DNA of 64,000 bases, taken from Owenia fusiformis (taxonomy: Eukaryota > Annelida > Polychaeta > Sabellida > Oweniidae). Location: contig CAIIXF020000009.1 of NCBI GenBank assembly GCA_903813345.2, positions 4,894,030-4,958,029 of the forward strand. Reading direction: 5' to 3'. Position numbers and translations under genes: made by a program. Shown one piece after another: positions 24,984 through 34,921 of this stretch; position 1 is the stretch's first letter, and every line of letters begins with the position of its first letter. The notes under the pieces were generated by a model. It was not told the DNA's origin. It saw only the letters and a program-made list of their open reading frames with translations, and ran no database searches.

Positions 24984-25841
24984 TTGGAATCAGAGCTCAA
25001 TAATCACCCAGATAAACAATTTACTACATACTTATTGGATGGTTTGCGAAACGGTTTCAATATTATGATGGGTGAAGAAATTGCTGAATTGGATCCCTAC
25101 CAGTGCAAGAATCTGCTATCTGCCCGCACTCAACCGGAGGTAGTACGGGAACTCATTGAGAAAGATTTAAAGAACGAATTCCTCATAGGGCCGTTTAAAC
25201 AACCGCCATTTGATAAATACAGAATAAGCCCCATCGGTGTGGCAACAGGAAAGTATTCTCAGAAAAAGAGGCTCATATTTGATTTATCATCCCCACATAA
25301 TAACGCTGATTATCCAAGCATAAATGATCTTATAGATAAAGAGTTATGCTCCTTAAAATACGTTAGAATCGATGACGCAATTAAGATCATTTGTGAACTT
25401 GGTGTCGGTGCGCAATTATGTAAAATAGACATTGCTAATGCCTTTAAGAACATTCCTGTTACTCCCCGTCAATGGAAATGGCTGTTAATTCAATGGATGG
25501 ATGATATATACGTATGCCCGAGATTACCCTTCGGATTAAGGTCCAGTCCCAAGATATTCACACACTTGTCTCAAGCAATCGCTTGGATTGCAAAAAATAA
25601 TTATAGCATAACGAACATATTATACCTCTTGGACGATTTCTTAACAATCGATCCACCCAAATTTCAATCTGAAAGGACTATGGCTCTACTTAGCTTGATT
25701 TTTAATCGCCTAAGAATTCCCATAGCCATTAAGAAAACTGAAGGTCCGACAACGTGTCTCGAATATCTTGGGGTGGTCCTTGATTCACAAAACATGGAAG
25801 CTAGACTTCCACATGATGTTACAGAAACGGATATGCTCTAA
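24984..25841 (+). CDS. DIRS-like element reverse transcriptase
   Basis: Reverse transcriptase part of pol, which copies element RNA to DNA. Visible RT blocks are KKRLIFDLSSPHN, the motif A aspartate in LCKIDIANAFKNIPV, LPFGLRSSPKIF (motif B region) and YLLDDFL with the catalytic Asp pair. YLGVVLDSQNMEARLP marks the family's connection to RNase H. The frame has no ATG near its start; it is open back to the UGA at 24933-24935 in the same phase as ORF1, so it may be made by stop-codon readthrough. It ends at TAA just before the RNase H frame, which is in another phase and seems to lack residues normally found between LP and the GHL block: an out-of-frame deletion is likely. Confidence 0.85.
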   Translation: MESELNNHPDKQFTTYLLDGLRNGFNIMMGEEIAELDPYQCKNLLSARTQPEVVRELIEKDLKNEFLIGPFKQPPFDKYRISPIGVATGKYSQKKRLIFDLSSPHNNADYPSINDLIDKELCSLKYVRIDDAIKIICELGVGAQLCKIDIANAFKNIPVTPRQWKWLLIQWMDDIYVCPRLPFGLRSSPKIFTHLSQAIAWIAKNNYSITNILYLLDDFLTIDPPKFQSERTMALLSLIFNRLRIPIAIKKTEGPTTCLEYLGVVLDSQNMEARLPHDVTETDML

Positions 25842-26511
25842 ACGTACTCTACTTCAACTATTGGGTCATCTTATATACGCAACTCGCGTTGTTATACCCG
25901 GTAGAAGTTTCGTGTCATATCTGTTCAAACTTTCCACAACAGTCAAAGACTTACACGACCCAGTGTTTATAAATGACAATTGTCGGGAAGATCTTGAAAT
26001 GTGGAGAGCATTTTTATTAAATTGGAACGGTGTAAATATGTTTTACGACACACACAAGACTCTCGCTACTGATGCTTCACTCATCGGATATGGAGGTTAT
26101 TTCGACGGACTATGGTTTGCAGAGAAATGGCCGACCTCCTTGCCGGACATTGATAACACTGAATTATCTATGGCATTTCGTGAACTATACCCCGTAGTTG
26201 TCGCAGCCATCATCTTTGGTCAAAAATGGAAGTGTAAACGGATCATCTTTCAATGTGACAATACGGCGACAGTAGCTATAATAAACAAAGGACGATCAAA
26301 GTGCTCGCCAATCATGAAACTAATGCGTTCCCTGACATGGGCAGCGTTTACACATAATTTCGTATGTAATGCAGTACATTTACCAGGAGTTAAAAATGAA
26401 ATCAGTGACGCACTTTCTCGTTTCTATTTTCAGAAGTTCCGAGTTCTAGCACCAGACGCAGCGAAGGAACCGATGACTTGTCCAGATCCGTTAGAAATAA
26501 TCTGGCGTTAA
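25768..26511 (+). CDS. DIRS-like element RNase H region
   Basis: Continuation of pol in a different phase from the reverse transcriptase. It starts to resemble the family at CSKRTLLQLLGHLIYATRVV and PGRSFVSYL. The four acidic positions of RNase H can be seen in LATDASLIGYGGYF, TELSMAFRELYP, FQCDNTATVAIINKG and NEISDALSRF. This enzyme removes RNA from the RNA-DNA hybrid. Residues before about 25815 are probably not translated in this frame. It overlaps the recombinase frame by about 34 bases, a compact layout usual in this class. Confidence 0.8.
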   Translation: MGWSLIHKTWKLDFHMMLQKRICSKRTLLQLLGHLIYATRVVIPGRSFVSYLFKLSTTVKDLHDPVFINDNCREDLEMWRAFLLNWNGVNMFYDTHKTLATDASLIGYGGYFDGLWFAEKWPTSLPDIDNTELSMAFRELYPVVVAAIIFGQKWKCKRIIFQCDNTATVAIINKGRSKCSPIMKLMRSLTWAAFTHNFVCNAVHLPGVKNEISDALSRFYFQKFRVLAPDAAKEPMTCPDPLEIIWR

Positions 26512-27503
26512 CACGGACGGTAAATGATCTATTGGAGAGCGGAGTAAGCAAGGCCACGGCAACGGCATATCAATCTGGATTTAACTCGTATACATTATTC
26601 TTAATGCAAAACAACATTATCAATAACAGAAACAATATTCCACCTATCAGCGAAGAATTACTTATTTATTTCGTCGCACATTGTCATAGCGTATTACGGA
26701 TATCTTATTCTACAATTAAACTATATCTTTGTGGGATTAGGAATCATTTCATCCGTTACGGTTCTGATTTTTACGTTATTGAGGGAAAGGATATGCAACG
26801 ACTGGCTTTAGCGCTTAAGTCAATTAAAAAGAATGAAAAGCCATCGTCAAAACAACGTTTACCCATAACTTTTCATATTTTGCAACGCATTTGCAATATA
26901 TTGAGGCATGGATTATTTGACCCTTACACGGACTTGTTGATGGAAACGGCATGTACTTTGGCGTTTTTCGGATTCCTCAGGTGTGGCGAATTTACGATCA
27001 ATTCATCATCCAGACACGACAGTCACATTCCCCTGCTAATGGAAAATGTCAACATCAACAATAATAGTGTAGTTATCAGCTTATCAGCCTCAAAAACCGA
27101 CCCTTTTAGGAACGGAGTGTTGATAACTTTATATAAAACAGATACAGATATATGCCCAGTTACCGTGTCAGTGAAGTACAAAGCCAGCCGAGTGAAACGT
27201 TTCCAAAATTGCGAAAACAGTCACTTCTACCTTACAAAAGGAGGACAGCCATTATCACGGGATCGTTTCATCTCATACTTAAGATACACCCTATCCTGTT
27301 TAGGATATGATTCAAACAATTATAGTGGCCATTCATTCAGAATCGGTGCAAGCACGGAAGGTGCATCGGCTCGCCTCGAGGACCATCTAATCAAAACACT
27401 TGGTCGGTGGTCTTCCGACAGTTACAGGAGGTACATCCGAACTCCTGCAAATGTTATTCAAGATGCTCAAAAAGAATTGACTAAGTCACGCAAGGCTTTG
27501 TAA
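26478..27503 (+). CDS. DIRS-like element tyrosine recombinase
   Basis: About 330 residues of a phage-integrase-type tyrosine recombinase, which replaces DDE integrase in DIRS and Ngaro elements and joins circular element DNA to the target. The N-terminal part (ESGVSKATATAYQSGFNSY, EELLIYFVAHC) fits the core-binding domain. Catalytic residues are visible as Arg in GFLRCGEF, His and Arg in GHSFRIGAS, and the Trp and Tyr in LGRWSSDSYRRYIR. The exact start is unclear, as no ATG is present at the 5' end of the frame; the first in-frame codon that looks usable is TTG at 26478. The frame is intact, in contrast to pol. Confidence 0.85.
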   Translation: MSRSVRNNLALTRTVNDLLESGVSKATATAYQSGFNSYTLFLMQNNIINNRNNIPPISEELLIYFVAHCHSVLRISYSTIKLYLCGIRNHFIRYGSDFYVIEGKDMQRLALALKSIKKNEKPSSKQRLPITFHILQRICNILRHGLFDPYTDLLMETACTLAFFGFLRCGEFTINSSSRHDSHIPLLMENVNINNNSVVISLSASKTDPFRNGVLITLYKTDTDICPVTVSVKYKASRVKRFQNCENSHFYLTKGGQPLSRDRFISYLRYTLSCLGYDSNNYSGHSFRIGASTEGASARLEDHLIKTLGRWSSDSYRRYIRTPANVIQDAQKELTKSRKAL

Positions 27504-28290
27504 ATGGACACTGTAAATAATTATGTACCACTTTGTAACATTTGACTGAAAGCACCAGTGTGAATAATATTGATATTGTTAATGTCAATAAAGTTAGACC
27601 AATCCCGAACGGAATGTAGCAATGATCGTATCATGTTTTAGCACCTGACCTACAAACCCAAATCAATCAACTTCTATTACAATTGGGGTTCCCATATGCT
27701 TCACTCATTTCACTAAACAATTTCTCGGTGAAATATCTGCTTCGCACATGGTTTGGCAATTATTCATTTCAACTCATTCTTCCCCAACTGCAATTCATTA
27801 CATTTTAATGATAGTGCAGCTGCTTCAAGATAAACCAGTTCATAGTATTCAATTATGTAAATATACATCACTTTCTATGTACATAATTGTCTCCAATTTC
27901 AAACAATCATGTTCGCAACGCGACTTATCTAGCTGATAAGACAGGTACACTCTACGGTTTACCGTCTTGATTGTTTGAAAGTGAATTAGGTTTACTTGGG
28001 CTTCTTCCCGACAATCACGGTCCCGCAGGGCCACAGTTCCGCAGAGCTGGCTGGAGGACCCCGCGCATGGTCTCAACTCTAGCACCGATTGTCTCCTTAG
28101 TTATTACCACGTAATGACTTATGCATATACGCAATTGCGTCACAACGGTGACTTCGCTATCATTTTTCAATGAACATTCTTTGAGGCATAGGGAATAAAG
28201 CCAATTAATAGTTGATTGTAAATATTTGTATTCAGAATTAAATATATTCATATTTTCTTGTTTCTAATTGATTGTTTTGTTGTTAGACAT
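27504..28290 (+). other. DIRS-like element 3' non-coding region with inverted repeat
   Basis: About 790 bp after the recombinase stop, ending where host sequence resumes. A perfect 13-bp inverted repeat, TTTCAAACAATCA and TGATTGTTTGAAA, lies at 27897-27909 and 27968-27980 with CTTATC/GATAAG nested between. A GC-rich stretch near 28010-28085 stands out from its surroundings. DIRS elements need internal complementary sequences here, but correspondence with the left end was not found. Confidence 0.5.
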
Positions 28291-29090
28291 AAACCACCTA
28301 TTGCATATTTTCCATAATCGTCCAACACATTACAATTTATAAATCCATTAAGTCAAATATCACATCCCATCTTGCATTTATGTTCCGGTTGGAACATGAT
28401 TGGCAATGGTTGTGTTACATTCAGTCATAATTAATCATCCCAATCCTTGGCGATCTTGTATGCCCACTCCCATCTTAAATGTACATTTTTGTCATCATCG
28501 ATGAAGAGACTTTTCACAGTATATTCACCCCGGGCTAGCATCCCAGAGGGAGCCTCATCTGTGGGAGTACTATAGACGTGTTCTTCTTCGCGCGGAGCAT
28601 AAGACCCAACAATGAAGCTGTTCTTGTCAACTGCAACATAAAGTGTACATATACATATGTAATTAGCATGTTGAGTATGTACATGTAACAATATGCCTGG
28701 TTGTAAAACATACACAATATTCCAGCACAGGAAATAGATAAAATCGCCCACTGACTCAATGGTCTCAACCTTTTATTATCCAACACGGGAACAGTTATAA
28801 ATTCTCCATGGATGGTTAGATAAAGGCTGGCTGAGATATTTAAACGGAAAACTTTCCATATTTTCCTATAGGATTGAAACAAAAGGCATTATTATATGTC
28901 AAAATGGCACCAAATTGTAAGTTATTGCAAATTGTTAGATGCCGAACTCTGAATACCGACAAAAATGTTGGAGACGATAAACAATATATCTCCACTTCAG
29001 ACATTTGGTGGGGGTGACAAAAAATAGTTTTGTGATTTAATAATCCAACCTGAAGTACATGTTTAAAAATAAACTTGACTAGTTTCCTAA

Positions 29091-29499
29091 CCCCCCTATC
29101 ACACCAAACTCGTTCTTACCCGTTCTTGCCAGTCCTACGAAAACGTCGTAAAACGGGCTCAAACTGGCTGTGGTCGGGAAATATGTCTGAAATAATTAGC
29201 TTCTTCGTTCTTAAACAGTCTTCAATACGTCCATCTCGTTCGCAGTTCGTTCAGGTCGCACCACATCGGTGTGCAACGCCGTAGAACGCGTTCCTTAGTC
29301 TAGAAGGTCATCATGACCTGATAACAGAACGGTATGGTCGCAATCGAATTTTGAATCGATTCAAAATTCTAAAATCACATTCCCGTCTGAGAACGTTCAT
29401 AAAGTTCTTAAATAGACCTTAGAAAGTTGCAGCTACGTTCATTCCGTTCGCACACAGTTTTGAAGAACGCAGTGGCAACTTGTTTGGTGTGATAGTAGG
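29091..29499. mobile_element. Solo arm of the ACG-phased element, copy E3a
   Basis: A 409-bp half-element consisting of the arm that begins CCCCCCTATCACACC and contains the 24-bp palindrome near 29351-29374; it ends at GTTTGGTGTGATAGTAGG. The internal box of full elements is used here as a terminus. It abuts E3b head to head with a single base (29500) between them. The left flank is TAA (29088-29090). Confidence 0.8.
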
Positions 29500-29500
29500 A

Positions 29501-30300
29501 CCCTACTATCACACCAAACTAGAGCTCACTACGTTCTCGAAAACGGGCTTCAACTGTGTACGAACGGACTGGACGTACTAAGAACCGTTTGGGATCTATT
29601 TACAAACTTCATCGAACGTACTCGAACGGGTAGGTCCTCAAGAACTTAGACAATGCTCAAAATGTTCTCGTGGTCGTCACGTTCTACAATTAAAACGAGT
29701 GACAACGTACTAACGACGAGCTGGACGTACTACGAACGGAACCGTCGTACTTCAGTCCTACTAGGGACGTTTTAACAACGAGTTGAACTATCTGAGGACG
29801 TGTTGAGAACGAGGTAAACTCATTGCAAACGGGTTTAAACTGATTAAGAACGTATTTAACACTGCTTATGAACGAGTTAGCAAAAATATAGCTATCACAC
29901 CAAACAAGTTGCCACTGCGTTCATCAAAACTGGTTTTAAACTGTGTGCGAACGGAATGAACGTAGCTGCAACTTTCTAAGGTCTATTTACGAACTTTATG
30001 AACGTTCTCATGTGATTTTAGAATTTTGAATCGACTCAAAATTCGATTGCGACCATACCGTTCTGTTATCAGGTCATGATGACCTTCTAGACTAAGGGAC
30101 GCGTTCTACGGCGTTGCACACCGACGTGGTGCGACCTGAACGAACTGCGAACGAGATGGACGTATTGAAGACTGTTGAAGAACGAAGAAGCTAATTATTT
30201 CAGACATATTTCCCGACCACAGCCAGATTGAGCCCGTTTTACGACGTTTTCGTAGGACTGGCAAGAACGGCATAAGAACGAGTTTGGTGTGATAGGGGGG
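29501..30300. mobile_element. ACG-phased inverted-repeat element, copy E3b
   Basis: Full-length 800-bp member, beginning CCCTACTATCACACC and ending GTGTGATAGGGGGG, followed by TTA (30301-30303). Together with E3a it forms one insertion, since unit 4 has the uninterrupted site near 40092 (ttctaagatta) and a TAA flanks E3a on the left. Confidence 0.85.
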
Positions 30301-30509
30301 TTAGATTCCTATCCATATCTTCAAAAATGTAAATTCTGCGTAAATATTCCTTGTGCATGCTTTTTTTAAGATGATTTTGAAATTGTAAACGAATGGAAAC
30401 ATTTTATAAATAAACTTTTCAATTAACATCAGAGTTATGTCTTGTAATTGATTTTGTGAGGAAGCAGCCAATTGTTTTGGCTTGAGACACAATAAAATCT
30501 TGAATCTAA

Positions 30510-31581
30510 CCCTACTATCACACCAAACTAGTTTTCACTACGTTCTCGAAAACGGGCTTCAACTGTGTACTTGAACCGTTTGGGGTCTATTTACAAACTT
30601 CATCGAACGTACTCGAACGGGTAGGTCCTTTAGAACTTAGAACATGCTCAAAATGTTCTTGTGGTCGATAAGTTTTACAATTAGAACGAGTGACAACGTA
30701 CTAACAACGAGCTGGACGTACTACGAACGGAACCGTCGTACTTCAATTCTACTAGGGACGTTTTAACAACGAGTTTCACTGTCTGAGGACGTATTGAGAA
30801 CGAGGTAGAACTACATGTAATTGCAAACGGGTTTAAACGGATTAAGAACGTATTTAAGACTGCTTATGAACGAGTTAGCAAAAATATAGCTATCACACCA
30901 AACAAGTTGCCACTGTGTTCTTCAAAACTGGTTTTAAACTGTGTGCGAACGGAATGAACGTAGCTACAACGTTCTACGGTCTGTTTACGAACTTCATGGA
31001 CTTTCCCGGACGGGGAATGTGAAGTTTAGAATTTTGAATCGATTCAAAATTCAATGGCGACCATACCGTTCTGTAATCAGGTCATGATGACCTTCTAGAC
31101 TAAGGGACGCGTTATACGGCGTTGCACACCGACGTGGTATGGCTGGCCGTTTTTAACGGCGTAAAAAGTAATTCTTTACGGCGTATAAAATCGTTTTTAC
31201 GGCGTTAAAAATTATTTTTGACGCCGTTCAAAATGACTTTTTACGCGTACATAATTATTTTTGACGCCGTAAAAAAATCAATTTTGACGGCGTACAAAAT
31301 CGTTTTTAACGGCGTTAAAAGTAATTCTTTACGGCGTATAAAATCGTTTTTACGGCGTTAAAAGTATGACGATACATTGGTCCAGATGGCCAGCCATACC
31401 AGATGGCCAGCCATAACGTGGTGCGACCTGAACGAACTGCAAATGAGATGGGCGTATTGAAGACTGTTTATGAACGAAGTGGCTAATTATTTTAGACATA
31501 TTTCCCGACCACGGCCAGATTGAGGCCGTTTTCGTAGGACTGGCAAGAACGGGTAAGAACTAGTTTGGTGTGATAGGGGGG
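30510..31581. mobile_element. ACG-phased inverted-repeat element, copy E4, with nested insertion
   Basis: Occupies the same site in unit 3 as E1 does in unit 1: same flanks TAA (30507-30509) and TTA (31582-31584), same orientation. It therefore predates the split of units 1 and 3, while units 2 and 4 are empty. A 278-bp element (31138-31415) plus a 6-bp duplication accounts for most of its extra length. The palindrome is near 31027-31050. Confidence 0.85.
31138..31415. mobile_element. 278-bp element with ACGSCGT boxes and 6-bp target duplication
   Basis: Ends TATGGCTGGCC and GGCCAGCCATA are perfect 11-bp inverted repeats. ACGTGG flanks both sides (31132-31137, 31416-31421) and occurs once in E1, E2, E3b at the same place. 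The right end is duplicated (CCAGATGGCCAGCCATA twice in tandem). Inside, about ten ACGGCGT or ACGCCGT boxes are spaced 21-23 bp, separated by A and T runs. A 63-bp direct repeat with one or two differences covers 31148-31210 and 31301-31363. No protein is encoded. The family is not recognised. Confidence 0.85.
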
Positions 31582-31774
31582 TTAGTATAATAACAAACCT
31601 CGCACTCCTTTCCTGCAAGTCTTGTCCACATATTTTAAGCCCATAACAATCTCACGCTGCACGAAGAAATGTACTTTAAGTTTATAGGTTACACCCTCTT
31701 TGATGGTCACTCTCTGTTTCTTGAGAGTTTCTATGTCTTCTGGAAATGTCAAAAATGCAACTTGTTAATGTTAA

Positions 31775-32175
31775 GAATAATAAAGAATAATCACGATACA
31801 GCAGAATACATTTCAAAGAATAATGAAACAACAGAATACATTTCAAAGAATAATGAAACAACAGAATACATTTCAAAGAATAATGAAACAATAGAATACA
31901 TTTCAAAGAATAATGAAACAACAGAATACATTTCAAAGAATAATGAAACAACAGAATACATTTCAAAGAATAATGAAACAACAGAATACATTTCAAAGAA
32001 TAATCAAGATACAACAGAATTCATTTCAAAGAATTATGACACAACAGAATACATTTTAAAAAATTATGACACAACAGAATACATTTCCAAGAATTATGAC
32101 ACAACAGTATACATTTTCAATTAATATGACACAACAGAATATATTTTCAATAATTATGACACAACAGATTATTAT
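31775..32175. repeat. 30-bp intronic minisatellite, unit 3
   Basis: About twelve to thirteen units of the intron 2 repeat. Seven consecutive units are a GAAACAACAGAATACATTTC variant that is almost homogeneous and found only in this unit, suggesting a recent local expansion. Confidence 0.9.
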
Positions 32176-33929
32176 GCAATGCAAGGGATTATGAAAACAA
32201 TACGATAAATGTGTTAAAAATAGTTACCACATCTGAACAAAGCATGAAACTTGACATATGAAACTTACTAGTTAAATCTAAATCTACATCAGGTCTACCC
32301 TCTGTACAGAAACTCAGCTTTGTGACAATAACTTTCCTTGGATCCTCAGGGACTGAAACAAATTAACACCTTGTATTAAAAATATTTATTTTTACTAGAA
32401 GTTTCACAAGAAGTTCTCACAACAGGCTAAATAAATGAAAACAACAGGCAAAATTAATGGAATAAATTTAACATGGAAAAGTTGAAAGTTCCTAAAAACA
32501 AAATAGGTGATTTTGAGAAAACAACCAGTGAACTGTTGCCTTCAACTAATGAGACCCCTGTACTTATTTAACATATCTGTAGACTTGCAAAATGAACACA
32601 CACTAAGCCTTATTGAAAATATTCAATAATAAATAATCATAATTTCTTTTGTTTTGCACGTGGTTAGGAATGCTCATATCCAAACCCCTAGTTTCAAATA
32701 TAAGTATTTAGCATGCCTTTAATGTATTTCACTTAAACTTTACAAATATATTCTCCAAACACCATTTTTTCGCCAAAAAGTATCATCTTTTATGAATTCT
32801 AATTAGTTAATTAAACGGGAAATTAAGTATTTCAATAAGGTACAATACTCTACAGAGATATGTACCATGATGTTTAACCTTATTCAAAGGAATATTGACA
32901 TTTTAGCAATTTTGGAATTTTGACATTCATTGATTTTTTTCCAAATCCAAAAGTCGTGCACTTACAGAATATAACTTTTTCTCCCGATGTCGCATCACCA
33001 GGCAGTTTTTTCTTGTACTCCTCCAATGATTAATCATCTTTGTCTTTTTCCAGCATCTCATTCATCGTGACCTGCTTTAGTGGGACGTACCCTGGGGTTT
33101 CGATGTCAATAGTGGACTAATTTGTGTTTCTACACGATCAGTATTGATGCATAATGTTTTTTACCATAAAGACACGTCAAATGAGAGAAAAGGCCAAAAA
33201 TCATTCGACCAAGGCCGTTTTTAAGTTATCCATTTGGCACTTCTTCTCGGACAGCTTTTTGTATAAAGGTAAAGGTACTTACCAAAGTAATGGTTACCAA
33301 TGCTCTAACTCAAATCATCATATTATTTTTGGCATAACCATTTTTGGCACAAACCTTTCGACTTATATGACATACATGTACATGTAGGTGGTGGTTCGTG
33401 TTTGCTGCTTAATACTTGCCTCTTTTGTTAACAGTGTGCTCGTTTTGCCTTCCATGATGAAAAAAGGTGTTTTATATATTTTTCTGAAAATGTTATGTCC
33501 CAAAGACCTGAGATGCCAAGCAGTAATGGTCAATAGTCCGAGGAGGCGTCGGCGTGATTGTTTTTGACATAATATGGTATGACTCATTATAAGTACCTCC
33601 AGAAATTATTATTCCTAACCAATCAATTTTTAATATTATACGAACTTATGTTCCAAAAACATTTCTTGAATAAATGCATGTTAGTGTCATCCCCATTCCC
33701 CAGAATATAATTTTCAAGAATGTTGATGTCCCAAAGTCTGAAGAGACCCTATTCTAACTATGGGTAATCTGAGAGGGCATGTGTGCTAACAAGATAAAAA
33801 CTCATTGGCCTTTGATGACCTTTCTTCCTTGTAACATATAACATGCATATGTTGCTGTGTGATTTGAAACCTCTAACCTTCAAACACAGAAAGGCTAGTA
33901 CTAGATATAGTAGCTAATAGAAAGATTAA

Positions 33930-34917
33930 AGTGCCCGATAAAGTATAAAATGCGCATGCGTCCAGGTGTTGATAAACTATAAATAGCGAAAATCCAGGGT
34001 TTGTCACCACAAGGTAAGCCAGGACGTGTTGAGAGAACAGCTAGTGTTGATATTGAATTTATATGTAGCCAGATAAGTTTCCTTATTGAAATTACATATG
34101 GTTATTAGCAATACTTTGTAGGTGCTAAATAATAAAATATTTAGAGTATATATGAGAGAAATTGGTCATTTCGAACCTGTTGAAAAGTTTGTGGCTCTCG
34201 GCTACACCGGGGAATTTACTTCCATGAGTACACACATAAATGTGGGGTTCCCCAAGAGGAACGCGACAAGGTGACCTGGCATCAAATGTGCGACTATCAC
34301 TATCGAGAAGATAAAATAACGAATACGACAATAAGTTATTGCATGTGACAATTCCGAGCCTTGATCTCACTGAAGTATTTTGAAGTGAAAATAGGATTTT
34401 TGTTTTGATACTAGGATTCAGATGAACGTAACTTTATTCTGACAACTAATCAAAACTGAACAAAATTGATTGTACGTAACAGACAATTTATTGTTTTACA
34501 ATGTTTTGATTGGCTAAACGAATGAAACCAACAAATTATGACATGTAAAATGACAATTTTGAAATGCAAAATTTAAAAGTGACAAACACAACCTCCCTAT
34601 CCACTCTTTGGGAGCCCTAGTAAATTAGTAATATGTACATGCAGCAGTGGTAGTGTGCAGCTTATTATCACACTACGCTTTGTATTCTAAAGCCTGTTGT
34701 TTGTAATAACACTGTTCACTCAACGTATGTTTTGTGTGTGGGCAGTCAACGATAATCATTGTTTTATCCCGGTTATATGACCTCGGCAATTATAACAAAA
34801 CCGTACTAAACGAAAAAACGCAAATAAGAGAAAGCTTTCACACACATATAAAAAATGAACTAGTCTAATCCGCCAGTATAAACTCTGTGCTATACGTAGC
34901 CGGGTCAGGCGCACACT
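33930..34917. mobile_element. 988-bp element flanked by TTAA
   Basis: TTAA lies at 33926-33929 and 34918-34921, and units 1 and 2 have one TTAA at the empty site (gaaaggttaagaac near 5053 and 19370). The ends AGTGCCCGA and the reverse complement AGTGTGCGC share the first four bases and are otherwise weak inverted repeats. TTAA duplication is characteristic of piggyBac and Kolobok elements. No transposase is recognised; the longest frame (minus strand, 34125-34370) has no family resemblance. Confidence 0.75.
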
Positions 34918-34921
34918 TTAA

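Larger units (their letters stand above)
23515..28290 (+). mobile_element. DIRS-like tyrosine-recombinase retrotransposon
   Basis: A 4.8-kb element that interrupts unit 3: host sequence stops after gatcat (23509-23514) and resumes at aaaccacc (28291). Order is gag, reverse transcriptase, RNase H, tyrosine recombinase, the DIRS/Ngaro order, with no integrase, protease or LTR. No methyltransferase domain was recognised. The termini were not resolved: no matching inverted or split direct repeats were found, and about 100 bp of unit sequence between the two flanks (near 10117-10218 in unit 2) are missing. The left end holds the palindrome AACTTATTTTAATAAGTT. The pol region has a disrupted frame, so this copy is probably dead. 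Confidence 0.85.
28431..33065 (-). pseudogene. RhoGDI copy 3, nonsense codon in exon 1
   Basis: Minus-strand exons are 33065-32966 (from the internal ATG), 32352-32269, 31739-31599 and 28630-28431, with intact splice sites and phases. The shared loss of the original start codon is present. In addition DDKSLE has become DDstop: the Lys codon AAA is TAA at 33032-33030, eleven codons after the internal Met. Exons 2 to 4 have no frameshift. Intron 3 holds two groups of phased elements (29091-30300, 30510-31581). No full RhoGDI can be made from this copy without a downstream start, so it is classed as a pseudogene. Confidence 0.85.

Noticed and set aside
31669-32124. Long plus-strand frame and its minus-strand counterpart over the minisatellite
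   Set aside because: The frame is open because the 30-bp unit is a multiple of three and has no stop in that phase. The peptide is only the translated repeat.
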